Assembly: GCA_009746045.1 (NCBI GenBank)
Contig: RPFO01000333.1
Span: 1,931,964-1,995,963 of the forward strand
From: Mesostigma viride
Lineage: Eukaryota; Streptophyta; Mesostigmatophyceae; Mesostigmatales; Mesostigmataceae
Length of the DNA stretch: 64,000 nt
Direction: 5' to 3'
Each line of letters starts with the position of its first letter. Position 1 is the first letter of the stretch. The position numbers and the translations under genes are program-made. The notes under the pieces are model-generated. The model was given only the letters and a program-made list of their open reading frames with translations. It searched no databases and was not told where the DNA came from. Positions 46,547-57,700 of the stretch are shown in pieces.

Positions 46547-46797
46547 GGCCCCTGCTGCGCATCGTCGTCGTCAACGCACGTCCCCGGCATGGAGGGCGCC
46601 CGGTAAGGGCACACCCTAGCTCGCGGCCTCGCGGTACGATAGGCTTTGGGCACAGCCTTTAAATTAATAAACAAGCCCCTTTCCATCCTCATGTCGCACC
46701 GTGCGAGCATGCCCAGGATGCAAGGTCGCCAGGCACGCCACGGTCAACCTTCCCGCCAATTTTCCAGCCTCACTCGCCTCGATCTTGGCCCGCCTTA
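46547..46797 (+). repeat. Direct repeat, second copy
   Basis: Second copy of 45,932-46,163, ending directly against an AAGT repeat that is the tail of an inverted hairpin B element. Confidence 0.85.
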
Positions 46798-46930
46798 AGT
46801 AAGTAAGTAAGTACAAGTTTGCGTGTCATGCGCAAGGCATGCCACGGAGTACTATGCTAATCTCATTAGAAAAATAATTACACAAAAGTTTAAACAAATA
46901 TCGTCTGCATCATCCCCCAACCGTTAAGCA
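46795..46930 (-). mobile_element. Hairpin B 3' end, inverted
   Basis: AAGT repeats (TTAC-type tail read backwards) precede an inverted hairpin B (46,807-46,848) and the inverted 'ctaatctcattag' lead. The structure is the same as at 15,561, 17,070 and 48,385. Confidence 0.65.
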
Positions 46931-46934
46931 CTAG

Positions 46935-47025
46935 ATGGGGATGTAATCCTCATCCGAGCTGTCCTCTACTGTAATGGCAGACGAGGCGGTAGTGTAGCGG
47001 CTATCCTCAGGACCAATAACCTCAG
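46935..47025 (-). pseudogene. Inverted copy of acidic-tail ORF fragment
   Basis: The minus strand reads SRYTTASSAITVEDSSDEDY followed by a stop. The plus strand at about 47,770-47,850 reads the same peptide. Probably two copies of the C-terminal part of a retroelement ORF in opposite orientation. Confidence 0.6.
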
Positions 47026-47331
47026 GACCAATATTGGCTCGCCTTGAGCGGCCGGGAGGAGGCTGAGTCGACATGCCAGCGACTCCAGCCAGGACGGAGA
47101 GGACGCATATCCACCCTGAAATTAAGAAAGACTCCATGCGCATGCGTTGAAAAGTATCGATCGGTAACCCCAATCGCCACCCTCTTCCCTCCCCACCCCC
47201 TCCACCCCCACCCCCACCTTCAGCACTATAACCGGCCCTTCTCCACCCCCACCTCCACCCCCACCCCCCCGCTAGTAGGGCAACGGCCCATTCTTGGTAT
47301 TGCTAGACCAGCCGGTAGGATTGCGTGCACC

Positions 47332-47610
47332 CATCCATCCATCCATCCATCCATCCATCCATCCATCCATCCATCCATCCATCCATCCATCCATCCATCC
47401 ATCCATCCATCCATCCATCCATCCATCCATCCATCCATCCATCCATCCATCCATCCATCCATCCATCCATCCATCCATCCATCCATCCATCCATCCATCC
47501 ATCCATCCATCCATCCATCCATCCATCCATCCATCCATCCATCCATGATCCATCCATCCATCCATCCATCCATCCATCCATCCATCCATCCATCCATCCA
47601 TCCATCCATC
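47332..47610. repeat. (CATC)n microsatellite, about 280 bp
   Basis: About 70 units with one interruption at about 47,545. It is preceded by CCGGTAGGATTGCGTGCACC and followed directly by a degraded hairpin A (GTGACTCCCCAACGGG) and TTAATTAA, the same order as at 15,390-15,555 and 28,305-28,390. Confidence 0.95.
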
Positions 47611-47734
47611 GTGACTCCCCAACGGGTTTTATTAGTTTAATTAATTAATTAGATTCTGTGTCGAAATGGGCTGCCGTCTGCGAATAGTACCCCCCTGTGG
47701 GGCATGCTCCTGTCATCGGTAGAATGCAGGGTAG

Positions 47735-48370
47735 AATTAGTCCTCAGGTGGAGGTCATTGCCTCTGAGGATAGCTAGCCGCTACACCACCGCCTCGTCTG
47801 CTATTACAGTAGAGGACAGCTCAGATGAGGATTATATCGATCCCCCTCTAGCGACTATATGCTATGCAGAACAAGAAGAGGTGTCGAAGACAATTGTCCA
47901 GGCTCACACGCCAGCCCCTGTGGGCAAGCCCCCTCGCCCCAAGAGGATCGAAGGGGCGCTTTGCTGAGTATAGAGTAGCTAGGGTTTTCTAGATTAGATT
48001 AGCTTAGAGTTATAGTTTGGTTTCGCGGCTTCGCCCACCTCCATCCATCCAGCAATTAGGGAATATGTGCTACATGATCTCCCAACGGAGTCATGTTATA
48101 ATTAAATTAAATTAAATTAAATTAAATTTGATTTAATTTAATTTAATTTAATTTAATTTAATTTAATTTAATTTAATTTAATTTAATTTAATTTAATTTA
48201 ATTTAATTTAATTTAATTTAATTTAATTTAATTTAATTTAATTTAATTTAATTTAATTTAATTTAATTTAATTTAATTTAAATTAAATAATTAAATTAAA
48301 TTAAATTAAATTAAATTAAATTAAATTAAATTAAATTAAATTTAATTTAATTTAATTTAATTTAATTTAG
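47735..48370 (+). pseudogene. LINE-type 3' end: acidic ORF tail, 3' UTR, hairpin A, TTTAA pentamer tail
   Basis: The frame SRYTTASSAITVEDSSDEDY, then ATICYAEQEEVSKTIVQAHT and PVGKPPRPKR, ends at about 47,967. The 3' UTR has two CATC units (48,041-48,049) and then hairpin A (48,072-48,096: CTCC/GGAG around CAAC, bulged T, ACATGA/TCATGT). A pentanucleotide tail (TTTAA/TTAAA) runs to 48,370. The VGKPPRPKR tail resembles VGKRP in the ORF2 C-terminus at 15,105. Confidence 0.6.
48097..48370. repeat. TTTAA pentanucleotide array with strand switches
   Basis: The unit reads ATTAA, flips to TTTAA at about 48,127, back to ATTAA at about 48,281 and again to TTTAA at about 48,341. The blocks are therefore mutual inverted repeats able to form long hairpins or cruciforms. 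Confidence 0.9.
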
Positions 48371-48384
48371 CATCTGTATGGCTG

Positions 48385-48500
48385 GGGCATGATGCAGACG
48401 ATATTTGTAACTTTCGTGTAATTATTTTTCTAATGAGATTAGCATAGTACTCTGTGGCATGCCCATGCGCATGACACGCAAGTACTTACTTACTTACTCA
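48385..48500 (+). mobile_element. Hairpin B 3' end with (TTAC)n tail (third direct copy)
   Basis: 'gatatttgt', 'ctaatgagattagc', hairpin 48,447-48,485 and three TTAC units. Loop and one stem base differ from the other copies while pairing is kept. Confidence 0.65.
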
Positions 48501-48639
48501 GATTATGTGTCCGCATCGGATACCTGGCCAACCATGGCCCGGTGGACTAGCTTCTAATGTTCACCCGGGCCAGGCATAAGGGATTCCCTGTTCAGCATGT
48601 AACCGGTTGTGTCCCCCGTCATAAAGGTGGGGCAGACTG

Positions 48640-48653
48640 TTTAGGGTTTAGGG
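48640..48653 (+). repeat. Two TTTAGGG telomere-type units
   Basis: TTTAGGGTTTAGGG, the plant and many-algae telomere repeat, as an isolated interstitial pair. It may be chance, but it fits the proposed lineage. Confidence 0.5.
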
Positions 48654-49307
48654 TATGTGAAACAAGGCCACTGTCAATCACCAGCACGCAGGCAACCGTC
48701 ACATCTGCATGCAGCAAGGAACGCTGGTCCCCCACTCACCCAAGAAGCCACATGCGCCCACGTCGTCATGCATGCATCAGCCAGAGCAGTACCGACACGT
48801 GTCATGTTCCGAGTTCTGGGACCCAGTGTTGCCCCATGGGCCACTGGGATTCCCACTCCCCAGCGATTGCCAGTTGACCAAGGGGGCCCGCGCATGCATC
48901 TGATAACAACTGAAGGGCATGGCAAGCTGCCCCTTAACCCTCCATATGTGTGTACAGGGATGGAGAGCATGTCCATTCTGAGAGTCAAGAATGCTCCGAC
49001 CCAAGGGAGACACGTGACTAGGTCATCGTAGATGGGGTGTCACGCGCAACGATCTCCTGCATGCATGCCTTAAGAAAAGGCCCCTGAACGTTTCCTAGTC
49101 ACCACTCGGGCGAACTGCTCCACTTGTGCTGGGCGCAACCGAGGGCACGGTGCGCTGAATGCAGGTTTTACGTCGAATCACTTGGTCCGCTGGCCACAAG
49201 GCACAGTATCACGGCGGCGAACTTCGGGTTCGTGGGTAAGTATCCCTTGGCCCCTTGTCGTCATCCCCAACGCGCCATGTGACCCTGGGCTATGAGTTGC
49301 TTGGACG
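48654..49307. other. Intergenic, no gene recognised
   Basis: Short open frames only. It lies 3' of the MBD4-type glycosylase gene. Confidence 0.45.
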
Positions 49308-50875
49308 TTACACAGGCGGCGCCTCCCCCTCACTCGTCTTGTTGCGATTCTGCCACACCAAGAACGCCTGCAAGTGCTTGTCGCTCGGCCGCACGCGCAG
49401 GTCGCCCCGCACGAATATGCGGAAGCTCTGGTACCCAAACTCGCCAAACCCGTACACCTTGTTGGGCCCCTCGAGCGCGATGTCAAATTCTGGCATCTCG
49501 ATGAACCGGCGCGACATCTCCACGAGAGAGCGGAAGCGGGAGGGGAACAGCCCCAGCGGCAGGATGACCCGCAGGATGGCGTCCGGGGAACTGTCCAGCA
49601 GCGCACTAGGCGTGGGGCACACGGCGAAGAAGGCGGCGATGCAGCGGTGCTTGGTGTCGGCGCTGCTCACACGGCTCATCAGGGCGACGCAGCACAGTAG
49701 GCGCCACGCGTCGTGGCAGTAGTACTCCTGCGGGAGGTGGGGGAGGGGGAGGAAGAGGGGGGGGGGGGAGGGGGAAACCATGCGGACAGATCGCCACTAT
49801 TGTCAGAGGGAGGAAACGCAGCCACTGTTGTCAAAGAGAGGAAACACATCCACCCTTGCCAAAGAGAGGAAACACATCCACCCTTGCCAAAGAGAGGAGA
49901 CGCAGCCATGCTAGTCAAAGGAAGCCACCCGTGGGCAGAAGAGACACTTTCACCCCTGTGGGCATGTCACAGGCATGCCCGGCCCTGGCTAGTTATGTGG
50001 AGCCCAGGGAATTTATTACTGGCCGAGGGCGCCAAGCCGAAAGTAGCTGATACCAAAACTTGGCTATTCAAGATGTTGCTATGAAAAACATGCGGACTGA
50101 TCGCTGAGTACCCCCCCCTCTGTACAGACGAGATGCCACTTGCCTGAATCAGTGGGTCAGGCGATGCCTTGGGCGGCGTGCTCATGCGAGACAGGACGTA
50201 GCTCTGCCACCAGTCCCGCTGCTCTGGCGCCGCCACCGCTGCCACGTGATGCCCCCACCGTCGCATGGCCTCCTCCTTCCACTGCTGGTCGCCGCCACCC
50301 CCATCCGCTCCCGCTGCCCCGCCGCCCCCCTCCCGTAGGTGCACCATACGCAGGAGGGCGTCACGGTTGGCTTGCAGCCACGCCTGCGCATCCTGTAGTG
50401 CGCCTTCATAGTCCCCTCTCTCGTCGTCCCCACTCCCATGCTGACCATGATCTTCAGCATGCTCCACCTTGATACGCTTGCTCTTGCGACCCGCGGATGG
50501 GATGCTCTCCAGCTCGTCCCCGAACGCGTCTATGTGCTCGCCGGTATAGTCGGGCGTGCGGCCCACCAGCCGTCCGCTGCGCCGGCATGGGGCGTCGCGC
50601 TCGGGGGCCGGCTTCTTGGGTCGCCGGCGACCCGCGGGGTCGTCGCTGTTAGCGCGGCCTTTGGCCTCCTGTGCGGCCATCTGCGCGCCCGCATCCTCAG
50701 CAAGACCTAGTAAAGCCATGTACTCGCGGTTGCGCGCGATATGAAGCAGGCGCTGCTGCTCATATTCGCTTAAACACGGTGGGGGATCCTTGGCATGCTG
50801 GCTGTTGCCATGCAGGCTCGACTCCTTCCCAGCCTGATCTGAAGGCGTCTTTGAACTCGGATTCAGCACGGACAT
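49308..50875 (-). CDS. MBD4-type HhH-GPD DNA glycosylase, two exons
   Basis: Exon 1 is 50,875-50,144 (ATG, 244 codons) and exon 2 is 49,727-49,308, giving 383 residues. The donor is CAG/GCAAGT, a GC-AG intron; the acceptor is CCCGCAG. The join DPLIQ-EYYCHDAWRLLCCVA reads straight into the glycosylase fold. ILPLGLFPSRFRSLVEMSRR follows, then the helix-hairpin-helix KVYGFGEFGYQSFRIFV (334-350). Asp360 in VRPSDKHLQ sits at the catalytic aspartate position of MBD4. MBD4 enzymes excise T or U from G mismatches arising by 5-methylcytosine deamination. As in plants there is no methyl-CpG-binding domain. The N-terminus has YEQQRLLHIARNREYMALLG and a basic KSKRIKVEH patch, likely nuclear. It is divergent from the oxidoreductase gene at 51,761. 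Confidence 0.85.
49790..49917. repeat. 28-31-bp tandem repeat in MBD4-type gene intron
   Basis: Four to five units around 'aaagagaggaaacacatcca' in the intron of the glycosylase gene, next to a poly-G run. Confidence 0.75.
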
Positions 50876-51760
50876 TCTGAGAAGGTTGACGAGCAGAAAA
50901 ATGGGAACTTAACCGCCCACGGATAGACCGCCCACGAACCTAACCGTTAGGGGATGGAGTCGCAATCCACCTGCTGTTAGTTGGGTACATATGCCTTTCT
51001 CTCGTCTGTCTTCATCGCTCAGTGCCAGCGATCGCAGGTTGGTGTCGCTTCCAGGTAGCGGGTCATTACCTTCTACATGATGCAGATCTGCTTCGATTAT
51101 TTCAGATACGTAGCGTACACTTGTCTGCGCAGGGAACGGTAATTTAAGTGGTAGACATTCTTCAGCCCAATCGATTTCCTGGCGTCTTTAAGAATGAAAA
51201 AGACCAAGGACTAGGGAATTTCCTCTTTTAAACGTCCTCGATTTTATTATGATCGTTTTTGCGCATCGCTGAATTTCGCGGATCACAGAATTCATAACGA
51301 CAAAGCCCGACATGGTCTGAAAGTTGGCAAAGTTGGCGGGAAAGTTGAAGCGCAATACATCAGGTCCTGAACTTATGCCGGCATACGCATTATGCGGTGG
51401 ATCCCCGTACCACCACCGTACAAGCAGGTTTCCACGTGGCTTGAACTCCTTGCGAGGGGCCTCAAGTTCCAGTTGGCACGAGCAATGCTGGGAATGGATG
51501 CTAATCTCATCATGTGTCGCATCGACATTGTAACTCGCTATCACATCACCAATGTACAAATCAAAGGAGCTGGGGAAACTGAACGGCAATTAGCAACCTC
51601 TTGTCGTGAATTAGCCCCATGTTCATAACCAATCAGATTGGCGTTGCGTCCATTCACTGCGGCAGGGTTTTATCGCGCCATTAGCCCGTCGTCACATTTT
51701 ACAAAAGAGGCCAAAGTTGCGGTTCCTCGCGGCGTTTGCAGTAAAACCTTATCTTGGGAT
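50876..51760. promoter_or_regulatory. Divergent intergenic region (MBD4-type / oxidoreductase), with one unexplained ORF
   Basis: About 0.9 kb separates two divergent ATGs and must hold both promoters. No clear TATA box is seen. A minus-strand frame at 51,575-51,188 reads SSFDLYIGDVIASYNVDATH and FKPRGNLLVRWWYGDPPHNA, then DVLRFNFPANFANFQ. It is preceded by an acceptor-like TTTCCCCAG, so it may be an exon of an unknown gene. It has no ATG of its own. Confidence 0.4.
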
Positions 51761-54698
51761 ATGGCTTCTGGGAAAGCGGTGACCCTCGCCATCCTTGGTT
51801 GCGGTGTTTTTGCGAGAGACACCTACGCGCCGGTTTTGAAAACCTTGGAACAGTCGGGGCATGTGGTTGTGGCGGCCTGTTGGAGCCGGTCACGAGCGTC
51901 GTCCGAAGCCATGAGGGAGCACCTCGGTCGCCTTGGCATTGCGACAGAGGCCCGATGGGGTGACGGACCTGATAACGACGAGCGGGGGGGACTACATGCG
52001 CTGTTAGCGGACGAGTCCTTGTCGGCGGTTGCGGTGGTGGTGCCACCGCAGGGGATGCGCGACATCGTAGAGCGGGCGCTTGCGGCTGGAAAACACGTTC
52101 TGCAAGAGAAGCCCATTGCACTTACGGCGGCCAGGGGTGCGCAGATGGTGGAGTCTTACGAGCGTGGCTTCGGGGTGGAGAGCAAGGTTCCCCGGATCTG
52201 GTTTCTTGCAGAGAACTACCGTTTCGAGAGCGGGCTGATTGAGGTACGGCCACCGTGTCGCGTGGATTGTTGTTGCGAGCTGGGATCAAGACCACGTTGC
52301 CCTCGACGTTACCCCGACAACTTTGTTATCATACCTTGGGCAAAATTTTCCTAGCCGTGAGGCTATTGGTACCAACAGGCGCTCATCGGTAGGTACTGCC
52401 ATCGGTGTGTAATGATTGGTGTCTGTGACCGTTTGCTAGTGAACCAGGACCACCTCGGAAAACTTGCCAATCTTGCACGTTGCTTGCTTACTTTCCAGGC
52501 ACTGGCTGCCTGATCAGGCAGCGCCACTGGCAGAAAACAAATGCAGCATTCCTAGAAAGCCGACGATGGAGTGTGGTGTGCGGCGACAAGCCGAAACAAG
52601 CTTATCAGGTGTCCCATGCGTCCTTGCCCCTGGCACGACCAAAACAAATGGCTTGCCTCGCCACTGCAACCGAGGCTCTGGGGCTTGAGGCGAGGCAAGA
52701 CACGTTCCCTGCGAAGTTCCCAGCCTCAACATGCTGCCAGCCCTTCCGTTGTGTGCACGACGCTTGTGCACGTTGCACATCGCGTGTATGATGCTGCACA
52801 ACCTTGGCACAACCTGTTTATTTGATGCCTGGGCACGTTGCGCACATGGCGGCTGGCCACCGTGTATGGTGGCTGCGCACGTTGCCAGCACCTCACACCT
52901 TTGCACATGACGCCCCGATTACCAGCCTCTGCCTCTTCCCATGTACCAGGAGGGTGGCCCCATTCATCCTGGATTCATGACCACATCATGACCCACCAAA
53001 GTGGTCACCCTCCGCAATAACCCACCAAGACCTTCTTATTTCCCCGCAGCCTACGCCTGACGATGGTACCCCCACCCACTTGGGGGTCAGGTAAACCCCT
53101 TTCCTGTGGAGGTGCGTCGGTCCGGTTACTAACTTCCTGTGGGGCCAGCTTCCGGTGGGTGTGTTAAACCAGGATCGATAATAACTAGTGACCATCCAGG
53201 ATCGATAGTAGGAAGAAGTGACCGTTTTCCTTTGATTGCCACACCGTGAGGATGACCCTATACCTCTGGGGTCTACCTCCTGTGGTGTAGGCTGCAACAT
53301 CCCTCCTGACCTGTCCCCTGACCTTGCTGACCCCCCCCCCCCCCCCCCTGCACGTGGCATGCCATGGGAGCGTTGCATGTGTGCGTTGCATGCCATGTGG
53401 GCACGCGGGGTGACGTCCCACAGGCAGGTGCGCTTGTCGCGTCGCTGGGCCGCATGGTGATGGCAGAGATGGTGGCCGAGATGCCGATGAACGCCGCCAA
53501 CAAGTACTTCAACAGCGGCTGGCGACGCGACCCAGCGACGGACGTGAGTAGTGCAGCTGTAAAAGAAGCAGCAGAGTGGTCAGGATGGGAGTGGCCATCG
53601 CGGCATCTTGGAGGCACAGTGGTTTCTTGGTCGCTATGTTCTCTTCAGCGGTCAGTGCTTCATTTTCATCCTGTCAAGAAAACGGCTTGGCGATGGTGCC
53701 AAGATGTACTCTTGCCCTACTTGGAAAACAGCTGCGTGTCAGCAAGTTTGTGCGCACCATGGTTGGTGGAGCCACGTGCGGATGGTCGTGAGGTTGCAGT
53801 ATACATCACCAAAATGTGCTGATGCGTATGCACCAACAGGCTGGCACCTGGAAGATGGCTGTCAAGCTTCGCTGTTATAAAGCTAGTTATCAAACTAGGT
53901 ATCAAACTAGGTACTAAGCAAGTTCTCAAACTAGGTAAGGGAATTGACACAAGCATGCCTTGGAAGGTCACGGATGATAACCAAGAGGTGCTCTTGAGCA
54001 CCGTGGCGGAAGCTGTTCTTGCGCCCATCTTTCCAGGCGCAGGGGCACCTCCCTTGTGTTGCATGGGAGCCCTGAAGCATCGTTGCCAGCTCGTGCCCGC
54101 GTATGTTACAGCATCCTCAAACACCATTTGGCAGGCAAGGCCTGGCAGGTATTAATGGCGCAGGCATCACTGAACTCTACGAGGCAGCTATTTCCGGTGC
54201 CATGTTTTGGCGTTCATGGTGGGGACAGAGAACCTGCACAGACTTCCTCGCCTTCACCCTTGCATTCCATGGAGTTGCGATATAAAACTTCAATGCATGG
54301 TATTGTGACCCTCTGCTGGGCCCTCCCCAGCTGTTATTCCTTTTCTGTGTGCGGTGGTGGTGTAGCTGTGCCGAGCATCTCACATCAAAATTTGTTTGGG
54401 TAGCATATAGCCTTATTTTTGCTCCAGGGCTTCTCCAGATGAACCCTTTGATTGTACCTGTTTTGGGGGGAAATCACTTATCTTCTCAGAGCTAGCTCAC
54501 CACCGTCCTGGTCGTGCCTGTGTCAGCCTTTTCCAGTCGCAATTTCGCTGCTCATCAAGGTCCGCCCTTTGCTCAAGGTCCTGCCAAGCTATCCCACCGT
54601 CCTTACCGTGACGTGGCACCTTCCTGTTGGCCCTCTTGCCCTGTGTGCAGGGGTTCATGGGGGAAGGCGCTGTGCACCTGTTTGCAGGGCTGAGAGTG
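51761..54698 (+). CDS. Gfo/Idh/MocA-family oxidoreductase, first three exons (3' incomplete)
   Basis: Exons 51,761-52,243 (donor GTACGG), 53,424-53,543 (acceptor CCACAG, donor GTGAGT) and 54,651-54,698 (acceptor GTGCAG, donor GTGAGT) all join in phase 0 to 217 residues. Residues 8-24 (TLAILGCGVFARDTYAPVL) are the Rossmann dinucleotide-binding start. AVAVVVPPQGMRDIVERALA and GKHVLQEKPIAL carry the family EKP motif (116-118). WFLAENYRFESG and NKYFNSGWRRDPATD then lead into GFMGEGAVHLFAGLRV, the GGF..(D/E)G..H motif. These are NAD(P)-dependent sugar or polyol dehydrogenases. About 150 C-terminal residues are missing, because the next intron runs into a satellite that fills the rest of the window. 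ATG 51,761 is the first ATG before the Rossmann motif. Confidence 0.8.
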
Positions 54699-54765
54699 GT
54701 GAGTGGTTGTTGTTTGCCTTGTTATCACAAGATAGTTGTGGGGGCTTAGGGTAGGCGCCGGAGTT
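54699..54765 (+). other. Start of oversized intron
   Basis: The GTGAGT donor at 54,699 is followed by 66 bases of unique sequence and then the 33-bp satellite. No acceptor is seen before the window ends. Confidence 0.6.
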
Positions 54766-57700
54766 AAATGTGGGGCTGTAGATGGGGGCTTGGACACATG
54801 ACGTAGGGCTGTACATGGGGGCTTGGACACATGACGTGGGGCTGTACATGGGGGCTTGGACACATGGCGTGGGGCTGTACATGGGGGCTTGGACACATGG
54901 CATGGGGCTGTACATGGGGGCTTGGACACATGACGTGGGGCTATACATGGGGGCTTGGACACCTAACGTGGGGCTGTACATGGGGGCTTGGACACATGGC
55001 GTGGGGCTGTACATGGGGCTTGGACACATGACGTAGGGCTGTACATGGGGGCTTGGACACATGACGTGGGGCTGTACATGGGGGCTTGGACACATGACGT
55101 GGGGCTGTACATGGGGGCTTGGACACATAAGGTGGGGCTGTACATGGGGACTTGGACACATGACGTGCGGCTGTACGTGGGGGCTTGGACACATGACGTC
55201 GGGCTATACATGGGGGCTTGGACACATGGCGTGGGGCTGTACATGGGGGCTTGGACACATAACGTGGGGCTGTACATGGGGGCTTGGACACATGACGTAG
55301 GGCTGTACATGGGGGCTTGGACACATTACGTGGGGCTGTACATGGGGGCTTGGACACATGACGTGGGGCTGTACATGGGGGCTTGGACACATGGCGTGGG
55401 GCTGTACATGGGGGCTTGGACACATGGCATGGGGCTGTACATGGGGGCTTGGACACATGACGTGGGGCTATACATGGGGGCTTGGACACCTAACGTGGGG
55501 CTGTACATGGGGGCTTGGACACATGGCGTGGGGCTGTACATGGGGCTTGGACACATGACGTAGGGCTGTACATGGGGACTTGGACACATGACGTGGGGCT
55601 GTACATGGGGGCTTGGACACATGACGTGGGGCTGTACATGGGGGCTTGGACACCTAACGTGGGGCTGTACATGGGGACTTGGACACATGACGTGCGGCTG
55701 TACATGGGGGCTTGGACACATGACGTGGGGCTATACATGGGGGCTTGGACACATGGCGTGCGGCTGTACATGGAGGCTTGGACACATAACGTGGGGCTGT
55801 ACATGGGGGCTTGGACACATGACGTAGGGCTGTACATGGGGGCTTGGACACATGACGTGGGGCTGTACATGGGGGCTTGGACACATGGCGTGCGGCTGTA
55901 CATGGAGGCTTGGACACATAACGTGGGGCTGTACATGGGGGCTTGGACACCTAACGTGGGGCTGTACATGGGGGCTTGGACACATGGCGTGGGGCTGTAC
56001 ATGGGGCTTGGACACATGACGTAGGGCTGTACATGGGGGCTTGGACACATGACGTGGGGCTGTACATGGGGGCTTGGACACATGACGTGGGGCTGTACAT
56101 GGGGGCTTGGACACATAAGGTGGGGCTGTACATGGGGACTTGGACACATGACGTGCGGCTGTACGTGGGGGCTTGGACACATGACGTGGGCTATACATGG
56201 GGGCTTGGACACATGGCGTGGGGCTGTACATGGGGGCTTGGACACATAACGTGGGGCTGTACATGGGGGCTTGGACACATGACGTAGGGCTGTACATGGG
56301 GGCTTGGACACATTACGTGGGGCTGTACATGGGGGCTTGGACACATGACGTGGGGCTGTACATGGGGGCTTGGACACATGGCGTGGGGCTGTACATGGGG
56401 GCTTGGACACATGGCATGGGGCTGTACATGGGGGCTTGGACACATGACGTGGGGCTATACATGGGGGCTTGGACACCTAACGTGGGGCTGTACATGGGGG
56501 CTTGGACACATGGCGTGGGGCTGTACATGGGGCTTGGACACATGACGTAGGGCTGTACATGGGGACTTGGACACATGACGTGGGGCTGTACATGGGGGCT
56601 TGGACACATGACGTGGGGCTGTACATGGGGGCTTGGACACATAACGTGGGGCTGTACATGGGGACTTGGACACATGACGTGGGCTGTACATGGGGGCTTG
56701 GACACATGACGTGGGGCTATACATGGGGGCTTGGACACATGGCGTGGGCTGTACATGGGGCTTGGACACATAACGTGGGGCTGTACATGGGGGCTTGGAC
56801 ACATGACGTAGGGCTGTACATGGGGGCTTGGACACATGACGTGGGGCTGTACATGGGGGCTTGGACACATGACGTGGGGCTGTACATGGGGGCTTGGACA
56901 CATAACGTGGGGCTGTACATGGGGACTTGGACACATGACGTGCGGCTGTACATGGGGGCTTGGACACATGACGTGGGGCTATACATGGGGGCTTGGACAC
57001 ATGGCGTGCGGCTGTACATGGGGCTTGGACACATAACGTGGGGCTGTACATGGGGGCTTGGACACATGACGTAGGGCTGTACATGGGGGCTTGGACACAT
57101 GGCGTGGGGCTGTACATGGGGACTTGGACACATGACGTGCGGCTGTACATGGGGGCTTGGACACATGACGTGGGGCTATACATGGGGGCTTGGACACATG
57201 GCGTGGGGCTGTACATGGAGGCTTGGACACATGGCGTGGGGCTGTACATGGAGGCTTGGACACATAACGTGGGGCTGTACATGGGGGCTTGGACACATGA
57301 CGTGGGGCTGTACATGGGGGCTTGGACACATGACGTGGGGCTGTACATGGGGGCTTGGACACATGGCGTGGGCTGTACATGGAGGCTTGGACACAACGTG
57401 GGGCTGTACATGGGGGCTTGGACACAACGTGGGGCTGTACATGGGGGCTTGGACACATGGCGTGGGGCTGTACATGGGGCTTGGACACATGACGTGGGCT
57501 GTACATGGGGGCTTGGACACATGACGTGGGGCTGTACATGGGGGCTTGGACACATGACGTGGGGCTGTACATGGGGGCTTGGACACCTAAGGTGGGGCTG
57601 TACATGGGGACTTGGACACATGACGTGCGGCTGTACGTGGGGGCTTGGACACATGACGTGGGCTATACATGGGGGCTTGGACACATGGCGTGGGGCTGTA

